A stretch of DNA of 64,000 nt from NCBI RefSeq assembly GCF_900110915.1, contig NZ_FOFG01000007.1:124001-188000 (forward strand), written 5' to 3'. The notes under the pieces were generated by a model. The model saw only the letters and a list, made by a program, of their open reading frames with translations, did no database searches and was not told the origin of the DNA. Made by a program: the position numbers and the translations under genes. Origin of the DNA: Faunimonas pinastri. GTDB lineage: Bacteria > Pseudomonadota > Alphaproteobacteria > Rhizobiales > Afifellaceae. Shown in pieces: positions 51,749 to 59,361 of the stretch. Each line of letters opens with the position of its first letter. Within the stretch, counting starts at the first letter, position 1.

Positions 51749-52840
51749 TTGAAAGCTGCTGTACTCAACAAACTGGACGGAACGTTCGCGGTCGAGGACG
51801 TCCAGATCGACAAGCCACGGGGCCGCGAGGTGCTCGTCGAGGTGAAGGCTTCGGGCCTGTGCCATTCCGACCTGCACATGGCCGAAAGCGACTTCGGCGT
51901 TCCGTTGCCGGCCGTCTTCGGCCATGAGCTCGCCGGCATCGTCAAGGAGATCGGCCCCGACGTGCGCGAGTTCAAGGTCGGCGATCATGTCGTGGGATCG
52001 CTGATCCAATATTGCGGACATTGCGAAGCCTGCCTCGACGGACGCACCTACCAGTGCGACCACCCGGAGGAAACGGTGCGCGGGCCTGACGATGGCCAGC
52101 GTCTCACGCGCAACGGGCAGCCCGTGACGCCTGTCTTCGGCACGTCCGCTTTCGCCGAGTATTCCCTGGTGCATGAGAACCAGCTTGCCAGGGTGCCGGA
52201 CGAGATTCCCTTCCCGCAGGCATCGATCCTCGGCTGTGGGTGCGTGACCGGCGCGGGCGCCGCGATCAACACCGCCGATGTGAAGCCCGGCGACACGGTG
52301 GCGGTGATCGGCGTCGGCGGCGTCGGCCTCAACGTCATCTCCGGCGCGCGTCTCGCCGGCGCGGGCCGGATCATCGCCATCGACATGCAGCCGGCCAAGG
52401 AAGAGCTCGCGCGGAAGTTCGGCGCAACGGATTTCATCGACGCGGGCAAGGGCGACGCGGTCGAGACCGTGCGTGCGCTCACGGGCGGCGGCGTCGCTCA
52501 CGCCTTCGAGGTTATCGGTCTCAAGCCCACCTCGGAGCAGGCCATCAAGATGGCCCGAAAGGGCGGTGGGGCCTATCTGATCGGCGTTCACAAGCCCGGC
52601 GCGCCAATCAATGTCGACGTGCTCGTGGACCTCATCTCCAACCAGGTGACTGTGAAGGGGGTCTACATGGGTTCCACCAATATCAAGCACGACATCCCGA
52701 TGTATGCCGACCTCTATCTGCAGGGTCGCTTCAACCTCGACGACCTGATCTCCAAGGAGATCAACATCGCCGAGATCAACGACGCCTATCAGGAACTCAA
52801 GAAGGGCGCGATCGCGCGCAGCGTCATCACCTCCTTCTGA
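51749..52840 (+). CDS. Zinc-dependent alcohol dehydrogenase, MDR family
   Basis: 363 residues. Catalytic zinc ligands C38 and H59-E60 and the structural zinc cysteines C89, C92, C95, C103 are all present; the NAD-binding GVGGVGLN segment is near 190, followed by AIDMQ, whose aspartate favours NAD. It starts with TTG, eight bases after AAAGGAG; no ATG fits the conserved N-terminus KAAVLNKLD. It resembles NAD-dependent class III-like long-chain or aromatic alcohol dehydrogenases. Together with the next gene it would convert an alcohol to a carboxylate. Confidence 0.92.
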   Translation: MKAAVLNKLDGTFAVEDVQIDKPRGREVLVEVKASGLCHSDLHMAESDFGVPLPAVFGHELAGIVKEIGPDVREFKVGDHVVGSLIQYCGHCEACLDGRTYQCDHPEETVRGPDDGQRLTRNGQPVTPVFGTSAFAEYSLVHENQLARVPDEIPFPQASILGCGCVTGAGAAINTADVKPGDTVAVIGVGGVGLNVISGARLAGAGRIIAIDMQPAKEELARKFGATDFIDAGKGDAVETVRALTGGGVAHAFEVIGLKPTSEQAIKMARKGGGAYLIGVHKPGAPINVDVLVDLISNQVTVKGVYMGSTNIKHDIPMYADLYLQGRFNLDDLISKEINIAEINDAYQELKKGAIARSVITSF

Positions 52841-52867
52841 CCGACATCGAATCGAGAGGACAAGATC

Positions 52868-54280
52868 ATGGCATACAGACTTCTGATCGATGGCAAGCTG
52901 GTCGATGGGGCCTCCACGCTCGACGTGATCGACCCTGCTACCGGCGCGGTATTCGAAACGTGCGCGCGCGCGGACGAGGCGCAGCTCGAACAGGCGATCG
53001 CGGCCGCCAAGCGCGCGTTTCCCGCCTGGGCCGCGCTTGGCCACGAGAAGCGCCGGGACTACCTCAACCAGCTCGCCGACGCGATGCAGGGACGTTACGA
53101 CGAGTTCTGCAAGCTGCTCACGCGCGAGCAGGGCAAGCCGCTCGCCCAGTCGCAGTTCGAGGTCGGGGGCGCGATCGCGGCCTTGCGCTATTTCGGCGAG
53201 CAGGACCTGCCGCTGGAAACGATCCGCGAGACCGAGGACGGCAAGATCCTTGAGCAGCGCACCCCGCTCGGCGTGGTCGCTGCGATCACGCCCTGGAACT
53301 TCCCCGTCATCCTGTTGATGATGAAGCTTGCCCCCGCACTCAGCGTCGGCAACACGATGGTTGCGAAGCCGGCTCCGTCCACCCCTCTGACGACGGCTCT
53401 GTTCGGCGAACTGGCGGCGGAGATCCTGCCCCCGGGAGTGCTCAACGTGATCGTCGACGCCAACGATCTCGGCGGCAAGATCACCGCGCATTCCGACATA
53501 GCCAAGGTGAGCTTCACCGGCTCGACCGGCACCGGGAAGCGCGTGATGGAAAGCGCAGCCGGCACGCTCAAGCGGCTGACGCTGGAACTGGGCGGCAACG
53601 ACGCGGCGATCATCCTCGACGATGTCGACGCCAAGGAGGTCGCGCCCAAGGTCTTCCAGGCGGCGATGGTCAATGCCGGCCAGGTCTGCCTGGCTGCGAA
53701 GCGCGTCTACGCCCCGCGATCGATGTACGACGCCATCTGCGAGGAACTGGCGAAACTCGCAAGAGAAGCCGTGGTCGATGACGGCCTCAACCAGGGCGCG
53801 GAGATCGGCCCTCTCCAGAACAAGCAGCAGTATGAGAAAGTGCTGGAGATCATCGAGGAGGCCAAGGCACAGGGCAAGGTGATCGCCGGTGGCGCCGCAC
53901 TCGACCGCGAGGGGTATTTCATCGCGCCGACGGTGGTGCGCGACCTGCCCGACAGCGCGCGACTTGTGCGCGAAGAGCAGTTCGGACCTGCCATCCCGGT
54001 CCTCGTCTATGACACGATCGAGGAAGTAATCGAGCGCGCCAACGACAGCGAATACGGCCTTGGCGGCACGATCTGGACCAACGATGCCGATCGCGGTCTG
54101 CAGGTCGCGCTGCAGGTCCAGTCGGGTACCGTCTGGGTAAACAAGCATCTCGACATGCCCTTCGACGTGCCGTTCGGCGGCGCAAAGCAGTCCGGTATCG
54201 GCCGGGAGCAGGGCATCGACGGGATGAAGGAATTCACCCAGGCCAAGATCATCAACGTGGCCAACAAGATCGCGGCATAA
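52868..54280 (+). CDS. NAD(P)-dependent aldehyde dehydrogenase
   Basis: 470 residues of the ALDH superfamily. The conserved N144 (TPWNFP), K167, general base E240 in LELGGND and nucleophile C274 in NAGQVCLAAKR are in place. It lies 27 bases after the alcohol dehydrogenase gene and completes oxidation of the aldehyde product to an acid. A hairpin follows the stop. The substrate range is unknown; it resembles broad-specificity aldehyde dehydrogenases of aromatic or aliphatic aldehydes. Confidence 0.93.
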   Translation: MAYRLLIDGKLVDGASTLDVIDPATGAVFETCARADEAQLEQAIAAAKRAFPAWAALGHEKRRDYLNQLADAMQGRYDEFCKLLTREQGKPLAQSQFEVGGAIAALRYFGEQDLPLETIRETEDGKILEQRTPLGVVAAITPWNFPVILLMMKLAPALSVGNTMVAKPAPSTPLTTALFGELAAEILPPGVLNVIVDANDLGGKITAHSDIAKVSFTGSTGTGKRVMESAAGTLKRLTLELGGNDAAIILDDVDAKEVAPKVFQAAMVNAGQVCLAAKRVYAPRSMYDAICEELAKLAREAVVDDGLNQGAEIGPLQNKQQYEKVLEIIEEAKAQGKVIAGGAALDREGYFIAPTVVRDLPDSARLVREEQFGPAIPVLVYDTIEEVIERANDSEYGLGGTIWTNDADRGLQVALQVQSGTVWVNKHLDMPFDVPFGGAKQSGIGREQGIDGMKEFTQAKIINVANKIAA

Positions 54281-54846
54281 GTCTGCCGGATTTCGAAGCA
54301 CCTGAGCTGGTCCGGCCGTCCCGCAAGGGGCGGCCGGTTGCAAAGGGCTTCTGACGAAGGGTGGCTGCAAGGCACCGCTCGGGAACCTTTACAGATGCCC
54401 GAGGGTATCGAAAATTCCATCGCCGCCGACTTCGCAGTTGCCGCCGCCAGCCGATCTGCTTCCTCGAAGCTGACGGAGGCACGAACCGACGCGACCCCCC
54501 CCGGATGGACGGACACGCCTCGGACCATCCGCGCGGCCTCTGCCCTCTGCATCACGGCGAACACGACCTGCGCTCCGTGGCTGCCGTGAAGCTCTGCGAC
54601 ACCGGCGCTGACGTGAACGGCTCCGCCGATGCGAGTGCTTCCGGCTCCGCTGCCGCAGTCGCTGGAAGCGACGGCAAACGGCTGGCGCTTGTTGTCAGAA
54701 GGGCCGTTCCTGCCGATCTGCCTTGGGGCGGCTTCTCTTCTTTGGCACAAGCCAACTCAGGTAAGTTGGATGTGCTCCCGGCGAGTTCGGAATAAAGGGA
54801 ACAGGAGCAGCGCCGTTCGCCGCTCCCTTCTCTCGTCAGGGTGGGC
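54281..54846. other. 566-base gap with no recognised gene
   Basis: After the terminator hairpin, open frames exist on both strands (for example plus 54338-54589 and minus up to 54750) but none shows a known motif or a good ribosome site, and each breaks up on inspection. The start of the plus frame (GCTTCTGACGAAGG) resembles a segment near 56419 in the phage-remnant region (GCTCCTGACGAAGG), so this may be degraded mobile or duplicated DNA. Confidence 0.4.
54312..54337 (+). terminator. Hairpin after the adh-aldh operon
   Basis: CCGGCCGTCCC, GCAA loop, GGGGCGGCCGG: an eleven-base-pair stem with one G-T pair and a stable GNRA tetraloop, 31 bases after the aldehyde dehydrogenase stop. The T-tract is poor (TTGCAAAGG), so termination may depend on Rho. 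Confidence 0.6.
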
Positions 54847-55629
54847 TCAGCGCTCCATCACCGGGGTGACGCCGCCGGAAACGGAAAGACCTCCGTCGAT
54901 GACCTGAGACGTCCCGGTGGTGAACCAGGCCTCGTCACTGGCGAGGTAGAGCACCAGATAGGCGACATCGATCGGCCGGCCCATGCGGCGCAAGGGCTGA
55001 GCGGCTGCCGCGGCATCGATGGACGCCTTGTCAGGGAATGCTTCATCCACCATCGCCGTGTGGATAACGCCGGGATCGACCGAATTAACGCGGATGTTGA
55101 AAGGGGCGAGTTCGATAGCGGCCGCGCGGGACACCGCATCGACCGCACCCTTGCTGGCGGTATACGCGGTGAAGCGACCGCAGGCATTGACCACGGCGAG
55201 AGAGGCGATGTTGACGATAGAGCCGACGCCGGCTTCCTTCATGTGCGGGATCACCGTCTGCATGCCGACGAACTGACTCCAGGCGTTGACGTCCATGGTC
55301 CTCTGCCAGTGGGCGTAGGTGACCTTGTCGTAAGATGCGGGCGCGAGAATGCCAGCGTTGTTCACCAGGATCGTGATCGGCCCGAATTTCTCGACACCCT
55401 GTGCCACGACAGATGCCCAGTCCTCTCCCGAGGAGACGTCATGCTTCAGCGCCAGGGCCGCACCCGGACGTTGCGCGTTGATATCGTTCACCACCCTGCT
55501 GACCGCATCGAGATTGATGTCGGTCGCGATCACTGATGCGCCTTCGGCCGCGAGCAGCCGTGCCTCGGCCTCACCTTGGCCTGTACCTGCGCCTGTCACT
55601 ATCGCGACCTTGTTCGAAACTCGTCCCAT
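54847..55629 (-). CDS. SDR-family oxidoreductase
   Basis: 260 residues of the classical short-chain dehydrogenase family: T-G-A-G-T-G-Q-G (12-19), NNAG (90-93), and catalytic S143, Y156, K160. D37 (ATDINL) favours NAD. MGRVSNKVA at 55629 is preferred because AAGG lies nine bases upstream; an ATG three codons earlier abuts that site. It is divergent from a TetR-type gene and the region between holds a TetR-like operator. The sequence resembles 3-alpha/20-beta-hydroxysteroid and related dehydrogenases, but substrate is not determined. Confidence 0.9.
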   Translation of the reverse strand: MGRVSNKVAIVTGAGTGQGEAEARLLAAEGASVIATDINLDAVSRVVNDINAQRPGAALALKHDVSSGEDWASVVAQGVEKFGPITILVNNAGILAPASYDKVTYAHWQRTMDVNAWSQFVGMQTVIPHMKEAGVGSIVNIASLAVVNACGRFTAYTASKGAVDAVSRAAAIELAPFNIRVNSVDPGVIHTAMVDEAFPDKASIDAAAAAQPLRRMGRPIDVAYLVLYLASDEAWFTTGTSQVIDGGLSVSGGVTPVMER

Positions 55630-55678
55630 CCCGTGCATCCTTGTTGATTGAGCTTTGCCCCCGGACGGGGCGCGCAAT

Positions 55679-55700
55679 AAGTGGTCAACGATGTCCACTT
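55679..55700. promoter_or_regulatory. TetR-like operator between the SDR and TetR genes
   Basis: AAGTGGTCAACGATGTCCACTT is a 22-base palindrome with nine of eleven pairs matching. It lies in the divergent region, 50 bases before the SDR start and 62 before the TetR start. Confidence 0.55.
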
Positions 55701-55761
55701 TAGCAAGAGCCTTTGAAAGGAGTGCTCGCCTTCGGTTGCGCAGTTAGGATAGGAAGTGCTG

Positions 55762-56331
55762 ATGCCGCCTCTGTCCGAGACCAAGCCGCTTCGCTCTGAT
55801 GCCGCCCGTCGACGTCGTGCGATCCTGGATGCTGCCCGCTCGATCTTCACGAACGAGGGCATCGAAGTGGCGATTGAGCGGATCGCAATGGAGGCCGGCG
55901 TGGGACGTGCGACCGTCCATCGCAATTTTTATGATCGTAAGGGGCTTCTGATAGCGCTGCTTGACGAGGAGCTCGATCAGTTCGCGGCAGACGTGGCGGC
56001 AGCGGATCTTCTCCTCCACCCGACAGCGTTGATCGACGCCTTCGTCCGCCTGTCACTCAACAATGCCGCATTGCTTCCGCACTGGCAGGCGATGAATTCG
56101 CGCGAACCCGAGTTCTCTCGCGTCCGAGACAAGTTTCTATCGATCGTCGAGGCGGCGCTACCTGCCATGAAGGCATCGGGGCGCATGAGGGACGATCTGA
56201 CAGCAGCCGACCTCGAACTGATCGCAGGGATGCTCGGCGCGGCGCTGAAGGGCGATACAGAACGCGCGCGGCAAGACCTTACCGCTCGCGCCCTTGATAT
56301 CATCAAGAACGGGGTAGAGCGCCCTGAGTAG
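55762..56331 (+). CDS. TetR-family transcriptional regulator
   Basis: 189 residues. N-terminal helix-turn-helix at about 15-55 (ALERIAMEAGVGRATVHRNF-like), with the AcrR-type opening RRRRAILDAARSIF. The C-terminal domain is helical and of the kind found in MDR/SDR regulators. The ATG at 55762 has AGGA seven bases upstream; a GTG two codons earlier is less likely. It probably represses the divergent SDR gene through the palindrome at 55679. GC at third positions is slightly lower than in the core genes, in keeping with an accessory origin. Confidence 0.88.
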   Translation: MPPLSETKPLRSDAARRRRAILDAARSIFTNEGIEVAIERIAMEAGVGRATVHRNFYDRKGLLIALLDEELDQFAADVAAADLLLHPTALIDAFVRLSLNNAALLPHWQAMNSREPEFSRVRDKFLSIVEAALPAMKASGRMRDDLTAADLELIAGMLGAALKGDTERARQDLTARALDIIKNGVERPE

Positions 56332-56528
56332 GGTTTACCCTCTCAGTTAAGCTGAATCGGATCAGGCGTTCACCAGCCTTTCACGCTGACGGGTGAGTTG
56401 TCCCGGCTTGCAAGGCCACTGCGCTCCTGACGAAGGTGCGGCTGCGGTATGAAGCGGTCCAGACGTGCCGATGAGCGCAAGTCGGCAAGTGCCCTTCGTC
56501 GATACGGCGTCTGCCTGCGCATGAACCC

Positions 56529-56552
56529 AAGCCCGTCTTGGGCGGGCTTTTT
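56529..56552 (+). terminator. Rho-independent terminator in the phage remnant
   Basis: AAGCCCG, loop TCTTGGG, CGGGCTT, then TTTCTTT: a seven-base-pair stem with a T-tract, placed 18 bases before the remnant tail gene, as is common between phage structural genes. Confidence 0.7.
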
Positions 56553-56569
56553 CTTTGCCGGGAATCTCC

Positions 56570-56905
56570 ATGAGCCCCACGAATGTCGTCACCGTCTGGA
56601 TTGGTAACGAGGGGCGTTACAGATTGCGCTGCAGGATTCAGACCGGACGGTGATCGACCTGACCGGCTACACCGTCATCGGCAAGTTCTACCGGCACGGC
56701 AGCCTTGCCGTGGTCGCCGGCCCCGGTGAGCAAGAGCCATCTGGATCAGTGACAGTCTATGTTCCGGGGCCGCAGGGAACGACGGGGAGCGAGGCGAGAT
56801 GGGTGACGTGAACCTGGCGAGCCCGCGGCAGTCGACGATGCGCAGGCGGCGAAGGATGCGGCTGAGCCGTCGAAAGCAGCTCAACGCAGATCCTGAAAGC
56901 CGAGC
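56570..56905 (+). pseudogene. Fragment of a phage tail-fibre/baseplate protein
   Basis: From the ATG at 56570 the frame reads MSPTNVVTVWIGNEG and then shifts; in the next frame it continues (from 56620) QIALQDSDRTVIDLTGYTV.., a beta-rich N-terminal domain typical of phage receptor-binding fibres. It ends in a collagen-like stretch (PGPQGTTG) at a stop at 56809-56811. Beyond it another frame gives DAQAAKDAAEPSKAAQ (about 56837-56884), the Ala-rich coiled coil usual in fibres, then a stop. At least two frameshifts make it non-functional. Confidence 0.55.
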
Positions 56906-57105
56906 GTACGGGATTGACTGCACCAGAACCCCGACGTGCTGCATAAGGTCAAGCAAGCGGTGGACGGAACGCCGTCCAGGCCGGTGTTGCACGCCGGCTA
57001 CCGTTCCGGCGCGGGTTCGAAGAGGCCGAGCCTTATGCTGGCCCGGTTCTTCGAAGCTCCGCGGGCTTGCTCATGACGGAAGAATGCCGCGGCCTTCGCC
57101 TGCCC

Positions 57106-57141
57106 GACGGGCGGAAGCTGTCTGACGGGCGGAAGCTGTCT
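57106..57141. repeat. Two tandem 18-base repeats
   Basis: GACGGGCGGAAGCTGTCT is repeated once, perfectly, in the phage remnant. Probably slippage in neutral DNA. Confidence 0.9.
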
Positions 57142-57341
57142 GACGTTGGCGATCTCGACGCGGCGCTCAGATCCTTACCCGTCGAAAACGAGACACGAGC
57201 GGATAGCTCGCCCAATCTGAAAGGGGGCGACGTTCAAGCTGAAGCAGGTCGAGGCAAGGGGGCCGATTGGAACCGGCAGCGGAGTTGCTCGCACGCCACG
57301 TTCCCGCTCGAAAGCTCAATCATTTCGGCAGCATTGGGAAA

Positions 57342-57416
57342 TGGTGCCCAGGGGCGGAATCGAACCACCGACACGCGGATTTTCAATCCGCTGCTCTACC
57401 CCTGAGCTACCTGGGC
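57342..57416 (-). tRNA. tRNA-Phe (anticodon GAA)
   Basis: 75 bases with CCA encoded. On the minus strand: acceptor GCCCAGG/CCTGGGC, D stem GCTC/GAGC, anticodon stem GCGGA/TCCGC with loop TT-GAA-AA, T stem GGTGG/CCGCC with TTCGATT loop, discriminator A. Its 3' end faces the phage remnant, so it is the probable integration site. Confidence 0.97.
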
Positions 57417-57504
57417 TACCTTCCGGTCCGGCCGCTTCAGCGGCGCCGGAAAGTGACGCGCTTATAGGCAAAGGAGCCGGGTCTGTCCAGCACCTCAAGC
57501 GCAC

Positions 57505-57711
57505 TTATTCAAAATCTTCGTCATCCGGCACGGTGGCGCTTTCGCTGCCCGGGATTACGTAGGATCCCTTGAGCCAACGGTTCAGGTCGATGTCGGCGCA
57601 GCGCTTCGAGCAGAAGGGGTAAGCGTCGGGCGCCGCCTTCTTTCCGCAGATAGGGCATTTGCGCTGAGGGCGCAGCGGCACGACCTTGGCTTCTCCCCGG
57701 TCGTCGCTCAA
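57505..57711 (-). CDS. yacG: DNA gyrase inhibitor YacG (zinc protein)
   Basis: 68 residues. The four zinc-binding cysteines are in [20 protein letters not shown] and the family tail [17 protein letters not shown] follows. YacG binds the GyrB subunit and limits gyrase. The start is inferred as a TTG at 57711 that overlaps the maf stop (TTGA), with GGAG seven bases upstream; a GTG at codon 11 is the alternative. Operon with maf. A frame running further upstream is an artefact of maf antiframe. Confidence 0.88.
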   Translation of the reverse strand: MSDDRGEAKVVPLRPQRKCPICGKKAAPDAYPFCSKRCADIDLNRWLKGSYVIPGSESATVPDDEDFE

Positions 57712-58343
57712 AGCCCTTCTCCCCAGCCATGGCTGACGGGAAACCGGTTGCCCTCCAGAAGCGTGACGGTCTCGAAAAGCGGCAGGCCGACGACATTGGT
57801 GTAGGAGCCGACGAGCCGCGTCACGAAGGCGCCGGCGCGGCCCTGGATCGCATAGCCGCCAGCCTTGCCCTCCCACTCGCCGGAGGCGAGATAGCTCTCG
57901 ATCTCGTCACGCGACAGGCGCTTGAAGCGGACGCGCGTTTCCACGAGCTTCTGCCGGCATTTGCCGGCCGGCGTGATCAGGCACACGGCGGTGAAGACGC
58001 GGTGCGCGCGGCCGGAGAGCAGGCGCAGGCACGTCGCGCCCTCGTCGGAAAGCTCGGGCTTGGGCAGGATGCGCCGACCGACGGCAACCACCGTATCGGC
58101 GGCCAGCACGAAGGCGCCCTTGAGTTCCGGGTCCTGCTCCACGGCGCGATGGGAGATCTCGGCCTTGTTGCGGGCAAGCCGCTTGGCCAACGAGCGCGGC
58201 AGTTCGTTCTTCTCCGGCGTCTCGTCCATGTCGGCGGGCACGAGCCGGGCCGGCGTGACGCCGATCTGGTTCAGCAGGGCGAGCCGGCGCGGCGAGGCGG
58301 ACGCGAGCACAAGGCGAGGCTGTTCTGTTCGGGAACTCGGCAT
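57708..58343 (-). CDS. maf: Maf-family nucleotide pyrophosphatase
   Basis: 211 residues. The signature [18 protein letters not shown] (about 11-28), the catalytic [10 protein letters not shown] (about 80-89) and the IQGRAGAFV block are present. Maf proteins hydrolyse non-canonical or canonical nucleoside triphosphates (dTTP/UTP/CTP class) in the cytoplasm. ATG at 58343 is supported by family length. In related genomes infA usually precedes maf; here it does not. Confidence 0.93.
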   Translation of the reverse strand: MPSSRTEQPRLVLASASPRRLALLNQIGVTPARLVPADMDETPEKNELPRSLAKRLARNKAEISHRAVEQDPELKGAFVLAADTVVAVGRRILPKPELSDEGATCLRLLSGRAHRVFTAVCLITPAGKCRQKLVETRVRFKRLSRDEIESYLASGEWEGKAGGYAIQGRAGAFVTRLVGSYTNVVGLPLFETVTLLEGNRFPVSHGWGEGL

Positions 58344-58384
58344 GGCGATCCGGCGCTGTTGGGAAGGACGGGGAGAGCCCGTTC

Positions 58385-58876
58385 CTAGCCCATTTGGGGT
58401 TTTCTGTGAACTTTTAACAACCGCGAGTGCCGCGGCCCTTCCGGCGCGAAACGATCGCGGATGCGATGGGCCAGGAGATCGCGGAGATCGCGATAGCCGT
58501 CCAGGATCTGCTCGCGCGTGGAGAAGGTTTCGGTGAGGTTCGCCGCCGGATCCATGGTCGGCCAATATTCGACCTCCAGCGCTTCCGTCCGCGTCAGTTC
58601 CATCGCGTAATGGTGCGCTTCGGGCGAAAGCGTGACCACGAGATCGAAGTTCAGGTCATGCAGGTCGTCGAGGCCGCGCGGGCGATGCGGACCGAGATCG
58701 AGCGCCACTTCCTTCAGGACGATGTCGACGAAGGGATCGCGATCGCCGGGCAGGATGCCGGCGGAGGCAAGATAGAAGGCCTTGGGAAAAAAGCCTTCCA
58801 CCAGGGCGGCGGCCATGGGCGAACGGATGCTGTTGCGTCCGCACATGAAGAGGATCGAACTCGGGCGCTTGCTCAC
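58385..58876 (-). CDS. Low-molecular-weight phosphotyrosine phosphatase-like protein
   Basis: 163 residues of the LMW-PTP/arsenate-reductase fold. The P-loop C12-G-R-N-S-I-R18 (C-x5-R) is intact at the N-terminus. The general-acid aspartate is probably D108 in YWPTMDPA. It may be a protein tyrosine phosphatase or an arsenate-reductase relative; no ars genes are nearby and the ArsC resolving cysteines are not evident. Its start overlaps the UPF0262 gene by four bases, so the two are coupled. Confidence 0.85.
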   Translation of the reverse strand: MSKRPSSILFMCGRNSIRSPMAAALVEGFFPKAFYLASAGILPGDRDPFVDIVLKEVALDLGPHRPRGLDDLHDLNFDLVVTLSPEAHHYAMELTRTEALEVEYWPTMDPAANLTETFSTREQILDGYRDLRDLLAHRIRDRFAPEGPRHSRLLKVHRKPQMG

Positions 58877-59352
58877 ATCGTACCCCGCCAGTGCAGGGCC
58901 GCGATCAGGGTGAAGAGGCGGCGCGCGGTCTGGAAGTCCATGCGCGCGGTTCGTGACAGGCGCGCGCGCAGGAGCTCGGCGGCTTCGTCGTGAATGCCGC
59001 GACGGCCCATGTCGATCGCCTCGATGCGGGTGACGACACCGCTGCGCAGCGCCTCGCGATAGCTGTCGCAGACGATGCGGTAGTCTTTCAGGATGCGCCG
59101 GAAGGGAACCAGCGACAGCGGGTGCGTCGCCGTGCTCTCATCCGTCTCGCTCATGATGTCGAAGACCAGGCGGTCCTCGGTGATCGACAGGTTCAGCCGA
59201 TAGGGACCGGGCACCGTCGCGACCTCGAACTCGCTCTCGGCCACGAGGTCGCGAACGGCGACGCTGCGCTCCTGCTCCATCTCCGCCGAGCCGTTGCCGG
59301 CGGGAAGATCCAGCACGATCTCAGTCAGCCTGTTGCGCGTCTCCTGGTCCAT
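58873..59352 (-). CDS. UPF0262 family protein
   Basis: 159 residues, a conserved alphaproteobacterial protein of unknown function recognised by YRLNLSITEDRLVFDI (about 51-66) and FRRILKDYRIVCDSY (about 84-98). Soluble, mixed alpha/beta. It lies between hisD (nine bases) and the phosphatase gene (ATGA overlap) in the usual order. Confidence 0.88.
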   Translation of the reverse strand: MDQETRNRLTEIVLDLPAGNGSAEMEQERSVAVRDLVAESEFEVATVPGPYRLNLSITEDRLVFDIMSETDESTATHPLSLVPFRRILKDYRIVCDSYREALRSGVVTRIEAIDMGRRGIHDEAAELLRARLSRTARMDFQTARRLFTLIAALHWRGTM

Positions 59353-59361
59353 GGCGGGCCG

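Larger units (their letters stand above)
56332..57341. mobile_element. Decayed phage remnant next to tRNA-Phe
   Basis: About 1 kb with no intact gene. It contains a phage-style terminator (56529-56552), a frameshifted tail-fibre-like gene (56570 onward), an 18-base tandem duplication (57106-57141) and stop-ridden sequence up to the 3' end of tRNA-Phe. tRNA 3' ends are usual integration sites. No integrase and no second att copy were found, so this is a relic rather than an active element. Confidence 0.5.

Noticed and set aside
54007..54750. 247-codon minus-strand frame across the aldehyde dehydrogenase end and the following gap
   Set aside because: Half of it is antisense to the dehydrogenase gene; the rest has no family features.
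57342..57416. Second copy of the tRNA-Phe 3' end (att site) for the accessory block
   Set aside because: No matching stretch of useful length was seen elsewhere in 48900-57341.
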